Counted from the first letter of the stretch, positions 26,564 to 35,500 are shown. The stretch is DNA of 64,000 nt from Halopseudomonas xinjiangensis (GCF_900104945.1 NZ_LT629736.1:62001-126000); one strand, 5' to 3'. The notes: generated by a model from the sequence alone, not told the origin. Made by a program: numbers and translations.

Positions 26564-27793
26564 TTAGAACAAAACGCGGCTGCGAATGGTGCCCTTGACC
26601 TGCAGCAGCTTCTCCATCGCCAGGTCCGAGTAGTCCGCGTCCACGTCGATCACCACGTAGCCGACCTTCTCGTTGGTCTGCAGGAACTGACCGCAGATGT
26701 TGATATCGTTGGCGGCGAACAGCGTGTTGATCTCGCTCATCACGCCCGGCACGTTCTGGTGGATGTGCAGCAGGCGATGCTTGCCGGGGTGCGACGGCAG
26801 GGCGACTTCCGGAAAGTTGACCGACGTGATCGAGGTGCCGTTGTCGCTGTAGCGCACCAGCTTTTCGGCCACTTCAAGGCCGATGTTGGCTTGCGCTTCC
26901 ATGGTCGAACCGCCGATATGCGGGGTCAGGATGCAGTTGTCGAACTCACGCAGCGGGCTGACGAATTCTTCCTTGTTCGAGCGTGGCTCAACCGGGAATA
27001 CATCGATTGCAGCGCCACTCAGGTGCTTGTCGCGCAGAGCCGCAGCCAGTGCATCGATATCCACCACCGTGCCGCGTGCAGCATTGATCAGGATGCCGCC
27101 CTGCTTCATGGTGCGGATTTCCTTCTCGCCCATCATCCACTTGGTCGCAGCGGTTTCCGGTACATGCAGGGTGACGATGTCAGCCTGGGCCAGCAGTTCC
27201 GGCAGCGAGCCGACCTGCTGTGCGTTACCCAGCGGCAGCTTGGTCACCACGTCATAGAACAGCACCTGCATGCCCAGCCCTTCGGCGAGGACGGAAAGCT
27301 GCGTACCGATCGAGCCGTAGCCGACGATGCCGAGCTTCTTGCCGCGGATCTCGAAGGAACCTTCAGCGCTCTTGATCCAGCCGCCGCGGTGGCAGGACGC
27401 GTTCTTTTCCGGAATGCCGCGCAGCAACAGGATGGCTTCGGCCAGCACCAGCTCGGCAACCGAGCGGGTGTTGGAGTAGGGCGCGTTGAACACGGCAATG
27501 CCGCGCTCCATGGCCGCGTCCAGATCAACCTGATTGGTGCCGATGCAGAAGCAGCCAACGGCGATCAACTTGGACGCGCTGGCAAAGACGTCTTCGGTCA
27601 GCTGGGTACGCGAGCGGATACCGACGAAATGCGCATCGGCGATGGACTCTTTCAACTGCTCTTCAGGCAGCGACCCGGTGTGGTACTCGATATTGGTGTA
27701 ACCGGCTGCCTTGAGCGTGTCGACGGCAGTCTGGTGTACGCCCTCGAGGAGCAGAAACTTGATCTTGCTTTTGTCCAGCGAGGTTTTGGCCAT
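26564..27793 (-). CDS. serA: D-3-phosphoglycerate dehydrogenase
   Basis: This 409-residue enzyme oxidises 3-phosphoglycerate to 3-phosphohydroxypyruvate, the first step of serine synthesis. An NAD-binding core (KLGIVGYGSIGTQLS), INAARGTVVDIDAL and the catalytic His in LTPHIGGSTMEAQ are followed by a C-terminal ACT domain (HIHQNVPGVMSEINTLF) for serine feedback. The length matches the E. coli type. It is divergent from the D-2-hydroxyglutarate dehydrogenase gene, whose product removes the 2-hydroxyglutarate that SerA makes from 2-oxoglutarate. Confidence 0.97.
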   Translation of the reverse strand: MAKTSLDKSKIKFLLLEGVHQTAVDTLKAAGYTNIEYHTGSLPEEQLKESIADAHFVGIRSRTQLTEDVFASASKLIAVGCFCIGTNQVDLDAAMERGIAVFNAPYSNTRSVAELVLAEAILLLRGIPEKNASCHRGGWIKSAEGSFEIRGKKLGIVGYGSIGTQLSVLAEGLGMQVLFYDVVTKLPLGNAQQVGSLPELLAQADIVTLHVPETAATKWMMGEKEIRTMKQGGILINAARGTVVDIDALAAALRDKHLSGAAIDVFPVEPRSNKEEFVSPLREFDNCILTPHIGGSTMEAQANIGLEVAEKLVRYSDNGTSITSVNFPEVALPSHPGKHRLLHIHQNVPGVMSEINTLFAANDINICGQFLQTNEKVGYVVIDVDADYSDLAMEKLLQVKGTIRSRVLF

Positions 27794-27881
27794 GTGTCAG
27801 TTACCCGAAGCTGATTGAAGAGAGCCGAAGAACATTTGCGACCGCTTGAAGCGACAGAAGTGTCCTGTTCCGGAAGGCGCG

Positions 27882-27893
27882 TATGCTAGCATA
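27882..27893. promoter_or_regulatory. 12-bp palindrome in the serA / D2HGDH divergent region
   Basis: TATGCTAGCATA is a perfect palindrome 88 bases from the serA start and 73 from the D2HGDH start. It overlaps CATAAT (27890-27895), a possible -10 for the plus-strand gene, and TATGCT on the minus strand. It could be a shared operator or back-to-back -10 elements. Confidence 0.4.
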
Positions 27894-27966
27894 ATCTCCC
27901 TTTTTTGATGCCTGGCGGGCCATGAAAAACCTTCAGGCTCAGCATGAATTCCGTTTGAGAGCAGCC

Positions 27967-29361
27967 ATGACCCCAGAAGCCGTGATCGATACCCTCAAAA
28001 CGCTGGTCGACGCCGACAAGGTGCGCACTGATGCCGAGTCGCTGAACACCTGGGGCAAGGACTGGACCAAGCATTTCGAGCCGGCGCCGCTGGCCATCGT
28101 GTTCCCGAAAAATACCGAACAGGTCCAGGCGCTGGTGCGTTTCGCCAATGAACAGAAGCTGGCGCTGGTGCCGTCGGGCGGCCGCACCGGATTGTCTGCT
28201 GCCGCTGTCGCAGCCAATGGCGAAATCGTCGTCTCCTTCGATTACATGAACCGGATACTCGACTTCACCGAGTTCGATCGCTGTGTCGTCTGCCAGCCGG
28301 GCGTGGTTACTGCGCAGCTGCAGCAGTTCGCCGAGGAACAGGGGCTGTATTACCCAGTCGACTTCGCATCCGCCGGTTCCAGCCAGATTGGCGGCAACAT
28401 CGGCACCAACGCCGGTGGGATCAAGGTGATCCGCTACGGCATGACGCGCAACTGGGTCGCCGGTCTCAAGGTGGTCACCGGCACTGGCGAGCTGCTCGAG
28501 CTGAACAAGGATCTGATCAAGAACGCCACCGGCTACGACCTGCGCCAGCTTTTCATCGGCGCCGAAGGTACGCTGGGTTTCGTCGTCGAGGCGACCATGC
28601 GCCTGGAGCGGGCGCCGAAGAATCTCACCGCCATGGTGCTGGGGACGCCGGATTTCGACTCGATCATGCCGGTACTGCATGCATTCCAGGGCAAGCTCGA
28701 TCTGACCGCGTTCGAATTCTTCTCGGACAAGGCGATGAGCAAGATCATGGCGCGCGGCGACGTTCCCGCTCCGTTCGAGACCGATTGCCCGTTCTACGCG
28801 CTGCTCGAGTTCGAAGCACTCAATGAAGATATCGCCAACCAGGCACTTGAAATCTTCGAGCATTGCGTCGAACAGGGCTGGGTGCTGGATGGCGTGATGA
28901 GTCAGAGCGATCAGCAGCTGCAAAACCTGTGGAAGCTGCGCGAGTTCATCTCCGAGACCATCTCGCACTGGACACCGTACAAGAACGACATCTCGGTTAC
29001 GGTTTCCAAGGTACCGGCCTTCCTGCGCGACATCGACACCATCGTCGGCGAGTACTACCCCGACTTCGAAATCGTCTGGTTTGGTCACATCGGCGACGGC
29101 AACCTGCACCTGAACATCCTCAAGCCGGAAACCATGGCCAAGGAAGAGTTCTTCGCCAAGTGCGCGACGGTGAACAAGTGGGTATTCGAAATCGTGCAGA
29201 AGTACAACGGCTCGATCTCCGCCGAGCATGGCGTGGGCATGACCAAGCGTGATTACCTGACCTACAGCCGCAGCGAAGCCGAGATTGCCGTGATGAAATC
29301 GATCAAGGCAGTGTTCGACCCGAACAACATCATGAATCCGGGCAAGATTTTTAGTATCTAG
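27967..29361 (+). CDS. FAD-linked D-2-hydroxyglutarate dehydrogenase
   Basis: This 464-residue enzyme of the FAD-binding PCMH/GlcD family shows VPSGGRTGLSAAAV and GSSQIGGNIGTNAGGIKVI (FAD site), and a C-terminal metal/substrate region HIGDGNLHLNI and ISAEHGVGMTKRDYL. Genomic pairing with serA identifies it as the D-2-hydroxyglutarate dehydrogenase known from Pseudomonas stutzeri, which pulls the SerA reaction forward by oxidising 2-hydroxyglutarate to 2-oxoglutarate. I chose ATG 27967; an in-frame ATG 15 codons earlier exists. D-lactate is a less likely substrate. Confidence 0.92.
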   Translation: MTPEAVIDTLKTLVDADKVRTDAESLNTWGKDWTKHFEPAPLAIVFPKNTEQVQALVRFANEQKLALVPSGGRTGLSAAAVAANGEIVVSFDYMNRILDFTEFDRCVVCQPGVVTAQLQQFAEEQGLYYPVDFASAGSSQIGGNIGTNAGGIKVIRYGMTRNWVAGLKVVTGTGELLELNKDLIKNATGYDLRQLFIGAEGTLGFVVEATMRLERAPKNLTAMVLGTPDFDSIMPVLHAFQGKLDLTAFEFFSDKAMSKIMARGDVPAPFETDCPFYALLEFEALNEDIANQALEIFEHCVEQGWVLDGVMSQSDQQLQNLWKLREFISETISHWTPYKNDISVTVSKVPAFLRDIDTIVGEYYPDFEIVWFGHIGDGNLHLNILKPETMAKEEFFAKCATVNKWVFEIVQKYNGSISAEHGVGMTKRDYLTYSRSEAEIAVMKSIKAVFDPNNIMNPGKIFSI

Positions 29362-29450
29362 CCCCAGCTCCGCTCACGAGTGCCATGGCCGGCCAGCCGT
29401 GGTGCCTCTGTACGATAGCGGCCATCCAGTCAGTATTCGGAGAGCGTCCC

Positions 29451-30116
29451 ATGCCCTACCAACATCGTTTCGCCGACGGTTCCCTCGCCAACCTGCCCAT
29501 GGGCAAGGTGGTCTGTGTCGGCCGCAACTACGCCGAGCATGCGAAGGAATTGAACAACCCGGTGCCAACCGAGCCGCTGCTGTTCATCAAGCCAGCCACT
29601 GCGGTCGTCAACATGGCCGAGTCGTTGGTCTTGCCGACGGGCCGAGGTGCGGTCCACTACGAAACCGAAATTGCCATACTCATTGGCGAGACGCTCTCCG
29701 GCGCAGTGTCCGACACCGAAGCCGAGGCGGCGATCCTGGGTGTCGGGCTCGCTCTTGATCTCACCCTGCGCGAGTTGCAGGACGAGCTGAAGGCCAAGGC
29801 CCATCCATGGGAGCGGGCCAAGGCATTTGATGGTGCCTGCCCGCTTTCGATGTTCGTCAGGCGCCCGCAGGCAGGCGATCTCACCGCTCTGCCACTGCAA
29901 TTGAAGGTCAACGGCGAGGTGCGTCAGGACGGCACCAGCGCCGATATGCTTACGCCGATCGTCACATTATTGCGTCACATTGCGCCGGTATTCTCCTTGC
30001 TGCCGGGCGATGTGGTCATCACTGGCACACCCAAAGGGGTAGGAGAATTGCATGCCGGCGATGAACTGGAAGCTTCGATTCCCGGTCTGCTGACTCAGGC
30101 TACCCGCGTCGTGTGA
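29451..30116 (+). CDS. Fumarylacetoacetate hydrolase (FAH) family protein
   Basis: This 221-residue enzyme shows VCVGRNYAEHAKEL, the metal-binding HYETEIAILIGE and LALDLTLRELQ, and the closing VITGTPKGVGEL of the FAH C-terminal domain. Family members hydrolyse or decarboxylate acyl pyruvates and oxaloacetate (FAHD1-like). The exact substrate is open. ATG 29451 is preceded by GAGAGCG; the upstream open frame has no FAH features. Same strand as D2HGDH, 89 bases after it. Confidence 0.9.
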   Translation: MPYQHRFADGSLANLPMGKVVCVGRNYAEHAKELNNPVPTEPLLFIKPATAVVNMAESLVLPTGRGAVHYETEIAILIGETLSGAVSDTEAEAAILGVGLALDLTLRELQDELKAKAHPWERAKAFDGACPLSMFVRRPQAGDLTALPLQLKVNGEVRQDGTSADMLTPIVTLLRHIAPVFSLLPGDVVITGTPKGVGELHAGDELEASIPGLLTQATRVV

Positions 30117-30181
30117 CCGGCCGTAGCCCGTCACCCATCAAGTGAGGCCATGCGCCGCACTTCCCGTACCGGAGATTGTTC

Positions 30182-31066
30182 GTGAAGCGAGCCGCGCTGG
30201 TCGTTTTACTGGTTGTTCTGGGTATCGCCGCGGTTATGCGGTACATGAATCTGGATACGCTGTTCTATCGAAGCTGGCAGCTGAACAGTCGCGCCATGCC
30301 CGAGGGATCACTCGATCTTGGCCGCTATGCGGTCGACATCGAGGCGCGAGTGGTCGAGGGGTTGGACGACGATCTCTCTGCTCTGACGTATAACCGTGAA
30401 CGAAACTCGCTGTTCGCGGTGATAAACGGCACGCCGCTTGTGGTGGAGCTCGATCTGGAAGGTCGCCTGTTGCGTCAGATACGGGTTGAGAACACCAAGG
30501 ACATGGAAGGGATCACTCATGTTTCCGGCAATCGTTACGTTATCGCCGAAGAGCGATCACAGCGGCTGCTGCTGGTGGACATCGCCGATGATGCCGAGTC
30601 GATAGACGTCTCGACCGTGCCGAGTTTGCAGTTGGCGCTAGACGCAGGCGATAACAAGGGCTTCGAAGGCGTCTCCTGGGACCCAGCAGGCAAGCGCTTG
30701 CTGGTGGTCAAGGAGCGCGACCCGATGCGGTTGCTGTCGGTGGAAGGCTTCGTCGATGCAGCCGAGGGGATGACTCAGATAAGGGTCTCGGAACTGCGCC
30801 GGGAGATGTCGAGCCTGTTCATGACCGACCTGTCGTCGTTGAATCAGCATGTGCCGAGCGGACACCTGCTGCTGTTAAGCGACGAGTCGCACATGCTGGT
30901 CGAGTACGATGCGGCCAATCAACCGGTGAGCATGATGGGACTCTGGCGCGACATGAGCGGACTCTCGGACACCGTGCCCCAGGCCGAAGGTGTTGCCATC
31001 GACAGCCAGGGCAGGATATTCATCGTCAGCGAGCCGAACCTGTTCTATCGATTCTCGTCCCGCTGA
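30182..31066 (+). CDS. SdiA-regulated domain (YjiK-like) protein
   Basis: This 294-residue protein has an N-terminal hydrophobic helix (about 3-20) that acts as an anchor or uncleaved signal, then a beta-propeller-like SdiA-regulated domain with repeated blades (LSALTYNRERNSLFAV, MEGITHVSGNRYVIAEE, FEGVSWDPAGKRLLVV, AEGVAIDSQGRIFIV). The localisation is probably periplasmic and the function unknown. The GTG start at 30182 has GGAG seven bases upstream; a TTG two codons earlier is the alternative. It is convergent with rpiA, 14 bases apart. Confidence 0.88.
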   Translation: MKRAALVVLLVVLGIAAVMRYMNLDTLFYRSWQLNSRAMPEGSLDLGRYAVDIEARVVEGLDDDLSALTYNRERNSLFAVINGTPLVVELDLEGRLLRQIRVENTKDMEGITHVSGNRYVIAEERSQRLLLVDIADDAESIDVSTVPSLQLALDAGDNKGFEGVSWDPAGKRLLVVKERDPMRLLSVEGFVDAAEGMTQIRVSELRREMSSLFMTDLSSLNQHVPSGHLLLLSDESHMLVEYDAANQPVSMMGLWRDMSGLSDTVPQAEGVAIDSQGRIFIVSEPNLFYRFSSR

Positions 31067-31080
31067 CGACATAGCCGGTT

Positions 31081-31755
31081 TCAGTCGCGCTTGAGCGTCT
31101 TCACACCTTCGCTGGTACCCAGCAACAGCACGTCGGCCGGGCGAGCAGCGAACAGGCCGTTGCAGACCACGCCGACGATCGCATTGAGTTTTTCTTCGAT
31201 GCCGCGCGGGTCGGTAATCTGCAGATTGTGCACATCGAGGATGATGTTGCCATTGTCGGTCTGAACGCCTTCGCGGTACACCGGATCACCACCCAGCTTG
31301 ACGATCTCGCGAGCCACGTGGCTGCGCGCCATGGGAATCACTTCAACCGGTAGCGGGAAGGTGCCGAGGGTGTGCACCAGCTTGCTCTCGTCGGCGATGC
31401 AGATGAACGTTCTGGCCACGGCGGCGACGATCTTCTCGCGAGTCAGCGCGGCGCCGCCGCCCTTGATCAGCTCGAGGTACTTGTTCGCCTCATCGGCGCC
31501 ATCGACGTAATAGTCCAATGTGGCAACGCTATTCAGATCGTAAACCGGGATGCCGTGGCGCTTGAGGCGCTCCGCGGTGGCTTCGGAGCTGGCTACCGCG
31601 CCGTCGAAGAAGCCCTTGTGTGCGGCGAGTGCGTCGATGAAGCAGTTGGCCGTCGAGCCGGTGCCGACGCCGATGACGCTTCTGTCTTCGAGATGTGGCA
31701 GTACCATGTCGACTGCGGCCTGACCGACCGCCTGCTTGAGTTCGTCCTGGTTCAT
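31081..31755 (-). CDS. rpiA: Ribose-5-phosphate isomerase A
   Basis: This 224-residue enzyme interconverts ribose 5-phosphate and ribulose 5-phosphate in the pentose phosphate pathway. Family segments: [15 protein letters not shown] (phosphate loop), [20 protein letters not shown] with the catalytic acid and base, and [12 protein letters not shown]. The length is standard. It is divergent from ilvA, as is common in Pseudomonas. Confidence 0.97.
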   Translation of the reverse strand: MNQDELKQAVGQAAVDMVLPHLEDRSVIGVGTGSTANCFIDALAAHKGFFDGAVASSEATAERLKRHGIPVYDLNSVATLDYYVDGADEANKYLELIKGGGAALTREKIVAAVARTFICIADESKLVHTLGTFPLPVEVIPMARSHVAREIVKLGGDPVYREGVQTDNGNIILDVHNLQITDPRGIEEKLNAIVGVVCNGLFAARPADVLLLGTSEGVKTLKRD

Positions 31756-31790
31756 GCCTGATTCCCCTTGGTGTTGCGATGAAGTTGCGG

Positions 31791-31796
31791 ATTATA
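31791..31796 (-). promoter_or_regulatory. Probable -10 element of rpiA
   Basis: Consensus TATAAT on the minus strand lies 35 bases before the rpiA start codon. I see no good -35 at 16-18 bp, so the promoter may rely on an activator or on the consensus -10 alone. Confidence 0.4.
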
Positions 31797-31877
31797 CGGA
31801 CCTAGCATAGCTCGCGTGTAGTCGCGCACCCGGTGATTCGCTAGACTGGCGCATTCTCCCGGGACAAGCACAAGGCC

Positions 31878-33398
31878 ATGCTGGAAACCTACGTCAAGAA
31901 GATCCTCTGCTCGCGCGTGTATGACGTGGCGGTCGAAACCCCGATACACGCCGCTCCGTTTCTCTCGGAGCGGTTGGGCAATACCGTTCTGCTCAAGCGC
32001 GAGGATCTCCAGCCGGTCTTCTCTTTCAAGATCCGCGGTGCGTACAACAAACTGGCGCTGCTCACCGATGAGCAGCGGGCCAAAGGCGTGATCGCCGCGT
32101 CGGCCGGCAACCATGCTCAGGGCCTGGCGTACGCCGCCCGGCATATGGGCGTGAAGGCAACCATCGTGATGCCGCGCACGACGCCCGAGATCAAGGTCAA
32201 GGCGGTTCGCGCTCGGGGCGCCAAAGTGGTGCTGCACGGCGATGCGTTCGACGAGGCGCTTACCTACTCGCAGAAGCTGATCAAGGAAAAGGGCTTCACT
32301 TACATCCATCCCTATGACGACCCCGACACCATCGCCGGACAGGGCACGGTCGCGATGGAGATCCTACGCCAGCACCAGGGCCAGCTCGATGCGATCTTCG
32401 TCCCGGTTGGCGGCGGCGGCCTTGTGGCCGGCATCGCTGCCTACGTCAAATACCTGCGGCCGGACATCAAGGTAATCGGCGTAGAGCCTGCCGAGTCCGC
32501 CTGTCTCAAGGCGGCACTGGATGCCGGTGAGCGCGTGGTGCTAAGCCAGGTTGGCCTGTTTGCCGACGGTGTCGCCGTGGCGCAGATCGGCGAACACACG
32601 TTCGAGGTATGCCGGCGCTACGTCGACGAGGTGGTCACCGTTTCCACCGACGAGATGTGCGCGGCGATCAAGGACATTTACGACGATACCCGGTCGATCT
32701 GCGAGCCGGCAGGCTGCCTCGGTGTGGCCGGCATCAAGAAATACGTCGAGCGCGAGGGCTGTGAGGGAAAGGTGTTCATCGCAATCGACTCCGGTGCCAA
32801 CGTCAATTTCGACCGGCTGCGCCATGTGGCCGAGCGGGCCGAGATCGGCGAGCGCCGGGAGGCTCTGCTGGCTGTGACGATCCCCGAAAAGCCCGGCAGC
32901 TTCAAGGCGTTCTGTCAGGCCATCGGCAAGCGCGCGATCACCGAGTTCAACTACCGCTATCATGACGCCAGTCAGGCGCATATTTTCGTCGGCGTGCAGA
33001 CCCATCCCGAGCTGGACCCACGCGATGCGCTGGTTGAGAAGCTCAAGGAGCAGGGGTTTCCGGTGATGGACCTCACCGACAATGAACTGGCCAAGCTGCA
33101 CATCCGGCACATGGTAGGAGGTCACTCGGCGCAGGTCACCGACGAGGTGGTATACCGGTTCGAGTTTCCAGAGCGGCCCGGTGCGCTATTCAACTTCCTC
33201 AACAAGCTGGGCGGTCGCTGGAATATCTCCATGTTCCATTATCGCAACCACGGCGCGGCCTACGGCCGAGTCGTGGTTGGCTTGCAGGTGCTCGATGCAG
33301 AGCGCGCCCAGGTGGCCGAAGCGCTGGACGACATCGGCTACCAGTACTGGGACGAAAGCGACAATCCAGCCTACCGGCTGTATTTGGGTAGCGCCTGA
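31878..33398 (+). CDS. ilvA: Threonine deaminase (threonine ammonia-lyase, biosynthetic)
   Basis: This 506-residue PLP enzyme converts threonine to 2-oxobutyrate, the first step of isoleucine synthesis. The PLP lysine is Lys51 (VFSFKIRGAYNKL), the glycine-rich phosphate loop is PVGGGGLVAGI, and the C-terminal third has two ACT-like regulatory domains (VTIPEKPGSFKAFCQ and YRFEFPERPGALFNF), so feedback by isoleucine/valine is expected. The length matches the E. coli biosynthetic type. Confidence 0.97.
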   Translation: MLETYVKKILCSRVYDVAVETPIHAAPFLSERLGNTVLLKREDLQPVFSFKIRGAYNKLALLTDEQRAKGVIAASAGNHAQGLAYAARHMGVKATIVMPRTTPEIKVKAVRARGAKVVLHGDAFDEALTYSQKLIKEKGFTYIHPYDDPDTIAGQGTVAMEILRQHQGQLDAIFVPVGGGGLVAGIAAYVKYLRPDIKVIGVEPAESACLKAALDAGERVVLSQVGLFADGVAVAQIGEHTFEVCRRYVDEVVTVSTDEMCAAIKDIYDDTRSICEPAGCLGVAGIKKYVEREGCEGKVFIAIDSGANVNFDRLRHVAERAEIGERREALLAVTIPEKPGSFKAFCQAIGKRAITEFNYRYHDASQAHIFVGVQTHPELDPRDALVEKLKEQGFPVMDLTDNELAKLHIRHMVGGHSAQVTDEVVYRFEFPERPGALFNFLNKLGGRWNISMFHYRNHGAAYGRVVVGLQVLDAERAQVAEALDDIGYQYWDESDNPAYRLYLGSA

Positions 33399-33465
33399 CC
33401 TCGGGCGAGGCGAAACGTCACGCAACAGGCAAGTTGGCAGCGTGCCTGGCCCGTCTTTTGAATAG

Positions 33466-33924
33466 TTATTTTTGCCGCGCTGCGAGCACTATCACTTCCC
33501 ACTCGCCGGTGCTCACCGGCATGACCGAAAGCCGGCTGCCGCGGCGCAACAGCGGCAACTCCTCCAGTCCAGGCAGATTGCGCAGCGCCGAGAGACTCAG
33601 TAGTTGTGGGAACGTCTCCTCATGCGCCACATCCACCGCTTTCCATGGCAGCTTTGTTTCAGTGAATCGCGGGTCGTGATAAGGCGAGGCCCGGTCGAGA
33701 GCGGTTCGGTCGGGATAGGCAGCACCGACTACGCGTCCGATACCTGCCACGCCGGGCGGCGTGCAGCTGGAATGATAAAAGAGAAACAGATCACCCGGCT
33801 CCATCCGCTGCAGCATATTGCGTGCCTGGTAGTTACGCACGCCATCCCAGGGCGCAGTGCCTAGGCGGGCCAGATCGTCGATCGAGAACACGTCCGGCTC
33901 GGATTTCATCAACCAGTACTGCAT
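33466..33924 (-). CDS. EVE domain protein
   Basis: This 152-residue protein is the stand-alone EVE (DUF55/PUA-like) fold: MQYWLMKSEPDVFSIDDL, WDGVRNYQARNML and GDLFLFYHSSCTPPGVAGI are all diagnostic. EVE proteins bind modified bases in DNA or RNA. I set the start at ATG 33924 because the family begins with exactly this segment, although the frame is open 26 codons further. It is divergent from the microprotein gene at 34042. Confidence 0.93.
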   Translation of the reverse strand: MQYWLMKSEPDVFSIDDLARLGTAPWDGVRNYQARNMLQRMEPGDLFLFYHSSCTPPGVAGIGRVVGAAYPDRTALDRASPYHDPRFTETKLPWKAVDVAHEETFPQLLSLSALRNLPGLEELPLLRRGSRLSVMPVSTGEWEVIVLAARQK

Positions 33925-34041
33925 CACATTTTTCCGGCTTGTTTGACAGACATAAAACGGTAGTCTAAACGAAGTGTTTCGACCAATCGCGGGCACTGCC
34001 ACCCGCTACAACAAGATTGCCTGAGCTAGGAGGCAACACGC

Positions 34042-34170
34042 ATGCGACGCAAGCCAGACTTGATATGGGTACTCGTTTTCATCTTCGGCATCGGTGTTGT
34101 GACCACCGGTTATACGCAAAGCTATTTCGAGCGGGACCCGTCTGACGCAGTCGAGCTGAGACAGCGCTGA
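34042..34170 (+). CDS. 42-residue membrane microprotein
   Basis: The frame reads MRRKPDLIWVLVFIFGIG and continues to ELRQR: a basic N-terminus, one hydrophobic helix (about 7-23) and a polar C-terminus, fitting a single-pass inner membrane protein with N-in orientation. AGGAGG eight bases before the ATG is an ideal ribosome site. The last 49 bases overlap the 3' end of the convergent fau gene. I infer that it is translated; the function is unknown. Confidence 0.75.
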   Translation: MRRKPDLIWVLVFIFGIGVVTTGYTQSYFERDPSDAVELRQR

Positions 34171-34757
34171 AACCAGATCTTTTCCTGGTCGGTGACGATG
34201 CCATCGAGGGGGATGTCCCAGCTTGCGGTGGGTAGCCTTTCCACTTTTTGACAGTGGTGAGCAAGTCCCAGCAGGACCGGCCGTGTCCACTGTTTGCGTC
34301 GCCGGCGGTAAGCCAGGGTGCGATCATAGAATCCGCCGCCCATACCCAGGCGATTGCCTGTCGAATCGAATCCTACCAGCGGCAGCAAAACCAGATCGAG
34401 ACGCCACACAGGCGCCTGCCGTTGCCTGTTGGCGACCGGCTCGACGATGCCGAAACGATTTTTCGTCCAGCGCTGATCTCGACTAATTCGCTGAAAGTGC
34501 ATGCGGTCAGCCGGCCAGCCAGTGACGATCGGCAGATAGCAATGTTTGCCAAGACGCCGGGCAGCGGCCAGCAACGGTGCCGGATCGATTTCGCCATCAT
34601 TGGCGAGGTAGAACGCAATGTGCCGGCTGCGTATGAATAGCTGATGGTGAATCAACTGACGCAACAATTCCTGACTGGCCTTGCGTTGCTGGGCCGGGGT
34701 CAGAGCGCGTCTTGCGGAGCGGAGGCGACGACGCAGTATCCTTCGGTCGTCGTTCAT
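34122..34757 (-). CDS. fau: 5-formyltetrahydrofolate cyclo-ligase
   Basis: This 211-residue ATP-dependent enzyme converts 5-formyl-THF to 5,10-methenyl-THF. The family motifs are RRRLRSARRAL at the start, DLVLLPLVGFDSTGNRLGMG and GGGFYDRTLA. It lies directly downstream of the 6S RNA on the same strand, the classic ssrS-fau (ygfA) arrangement. The C-terminus overlaps the 34042 microprotein gene by 49 bases in antisense. Confidence 0.95.
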   Translation of the reverse strand: MNDDRRILRRRLRSARRALTPAQQRKASQELLRQLIHHQLFIRSRHIAFYLANDGEIDPAPLLAAARRLGKHCYLPIVTGWPADRMHFQRISRDQRWTKNRFGIVEPVANRQRQAPVWRLDLVLLPLVGFDSTGNRLGMGGGFYDRTLAYRRRRKQWTRPVLLGLAHHCQKVERLPTASWDIPLDGIVTDQEKIWFQRCLSSTASDGSRSK

Positions 34758-34761
34758 ATAG

Positions 34762-34940
34762 AGAGTCCCCGAAATGCCGCTGTCGGGTTAGCCCTTGAAC
34801 CCGAAAGTTCAAGGTGGGGGACACGGCGCTGCCTAAGGCTTTCCGTCATGCGGACATGCACACGGGCAGCTACGCGTGGCCTCCTAATACAGGAGTATCG
34901 GCTCAGGGACATCACCGACTGGCGAACATCCCAGGGACGG
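34762..34940 (-). ncRNA. ssrS: 6S RNA
   Basis: On the minus strand the conserved 6S blocks appear in order. GGGATGTTCGCC near the 5' end is followed by CCCTGAGCCGATA, then the bulge-flanking CATGTCCGCATGACGG, AAGCCTTAGG, and the 3' block CACCTTGAAC...GGGTTCAAGGG and GCATTTCGGGGACTC. The two ends pair (CCTGGGA with TTCGGGG-type complement), giving a long rod with a central bubble that mimics an open promoter and sequesters sigma-70 RNA polymerase. The length is about 179 nt. The position between zapA and fau is the usual one. Ends were set by alignment to known 6S and by the promoter. Confidence 0.95.
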
Positions 34941-34945
34941 AATTC

Positions 34946-34951
34946 ACTATA
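34946..34951 (-). promoter_or_regulatory. ssrS: -10 box of the 6S RNA promoter
   Basis: TATAGT preceded by TG (TGTATAGT) lies on the minus strand about six bases before the 6S 5' end deduced from conservation. The agreement of both estimates supports the start at about 34939-34940. The -35 is weak (ATGAAA). Confidence 0.7.
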
Positions 34952-34982
34952 CAGAAAAATCACCGGGCTTTCATGCCGTTGA

Positions 34983-35285
34983 TCAGTTTTGGTGGCGGGC
35001 GAGGGCTTGGTCCAGACGCGACACGAGGTCACTGATCTGCTTCTGCTGATCGGTGATGGCGGCATCCTGGCGATGGGTGCCGGTGAGCATTTCATGAGTG
35101 ATATTCAACGCTGCCATGACTGCGATTCTATCGACGCCGATGACTTTGCCGCTATTGCGGATTTCGCGCATCTTGTCGTCAAGATGGCGAGCGGCCTGCT
35201 CGAGGTTGTTGCGTTCCTCGGGCGGACAGCTGATGCGATATTCCTTGTCGAGAATATGCAGAATGACGGTCAGGGGTTGGCTCAT
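34983..35285 (-). CDS. zapA: Cell division protein ZapA
   Basis: This 100-residue FtsZ-ring stabiliser begins MSQPLTVILHILDKEYRI, has CPPEERNNLEQAARHLDDKM and ends in a coiled coil (QQKQISDLVSRLDQAL). These are the ZapA domain and dimerising helix. ATG 35285 overlaps the stop of the ZapB-like gene (ATGA), so the two are coupled. It precedes the 6S RNA. Confidence 0.95.
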   Translation of the reverse strand: MSQPLTVILHILDKEYRISCPPEERNNLEQAARHLDDKMREIRNSGKVIGVDRIAVMAALNITHEMLTGTHRQDAAITDQQKQISDLVSRLDQALARHQN

Positions 35286-35500
35286 GCATCGTGCTCCAGG
35301 GATTTGAGGCGCAAAATCATGGCTTCGACCTTCTGACGTGCCAGATCGTTCTTTTCGATCAGTTGCATGCGTTCTTCGCGCCAGTGGCGCTCCTGCGAAA
35401 CGAGCTGCTGGTTCTGATGCTGCAGCTGCTCGCACAGACTGATCAGCTGGGAGATCTTTTCGCTGAGGATGTTGATGTCGGGTTCGTCCATTGGAGCCAT
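35282..35500 (-). CDS. Small coiled-coil protein, ZapB-like (TIGR02449 type)
   Basis: This 72-residue protein is almost entirely heptad coiled coil (ILSEKISQLISLCEQLQHQ through VEAMILRLKSLE), as in the small proteins that precede zapA in Pseudomonas and play a ZapB-like role at the division site. The overlap with zapA (ATGA) supports joint function. ATG 35491 is an alternative start. Confidence 0.85.
   Translation of the reverse strand: MAPMDEPDINILSEKISQLISLCEQLQHQNQQLVSQERHWREERMQLIEKNDLARQKVEAMILRLKSLEHDA

Noticed and set aside
27886..29229. A 447-codon minus-strand frame opposite D2HGDH
   Set aside because: It is the reverse shadow of a clear FAD enzyme, and its composition (His, Val, Asp rich) is typical of GC-rich antisense frames.
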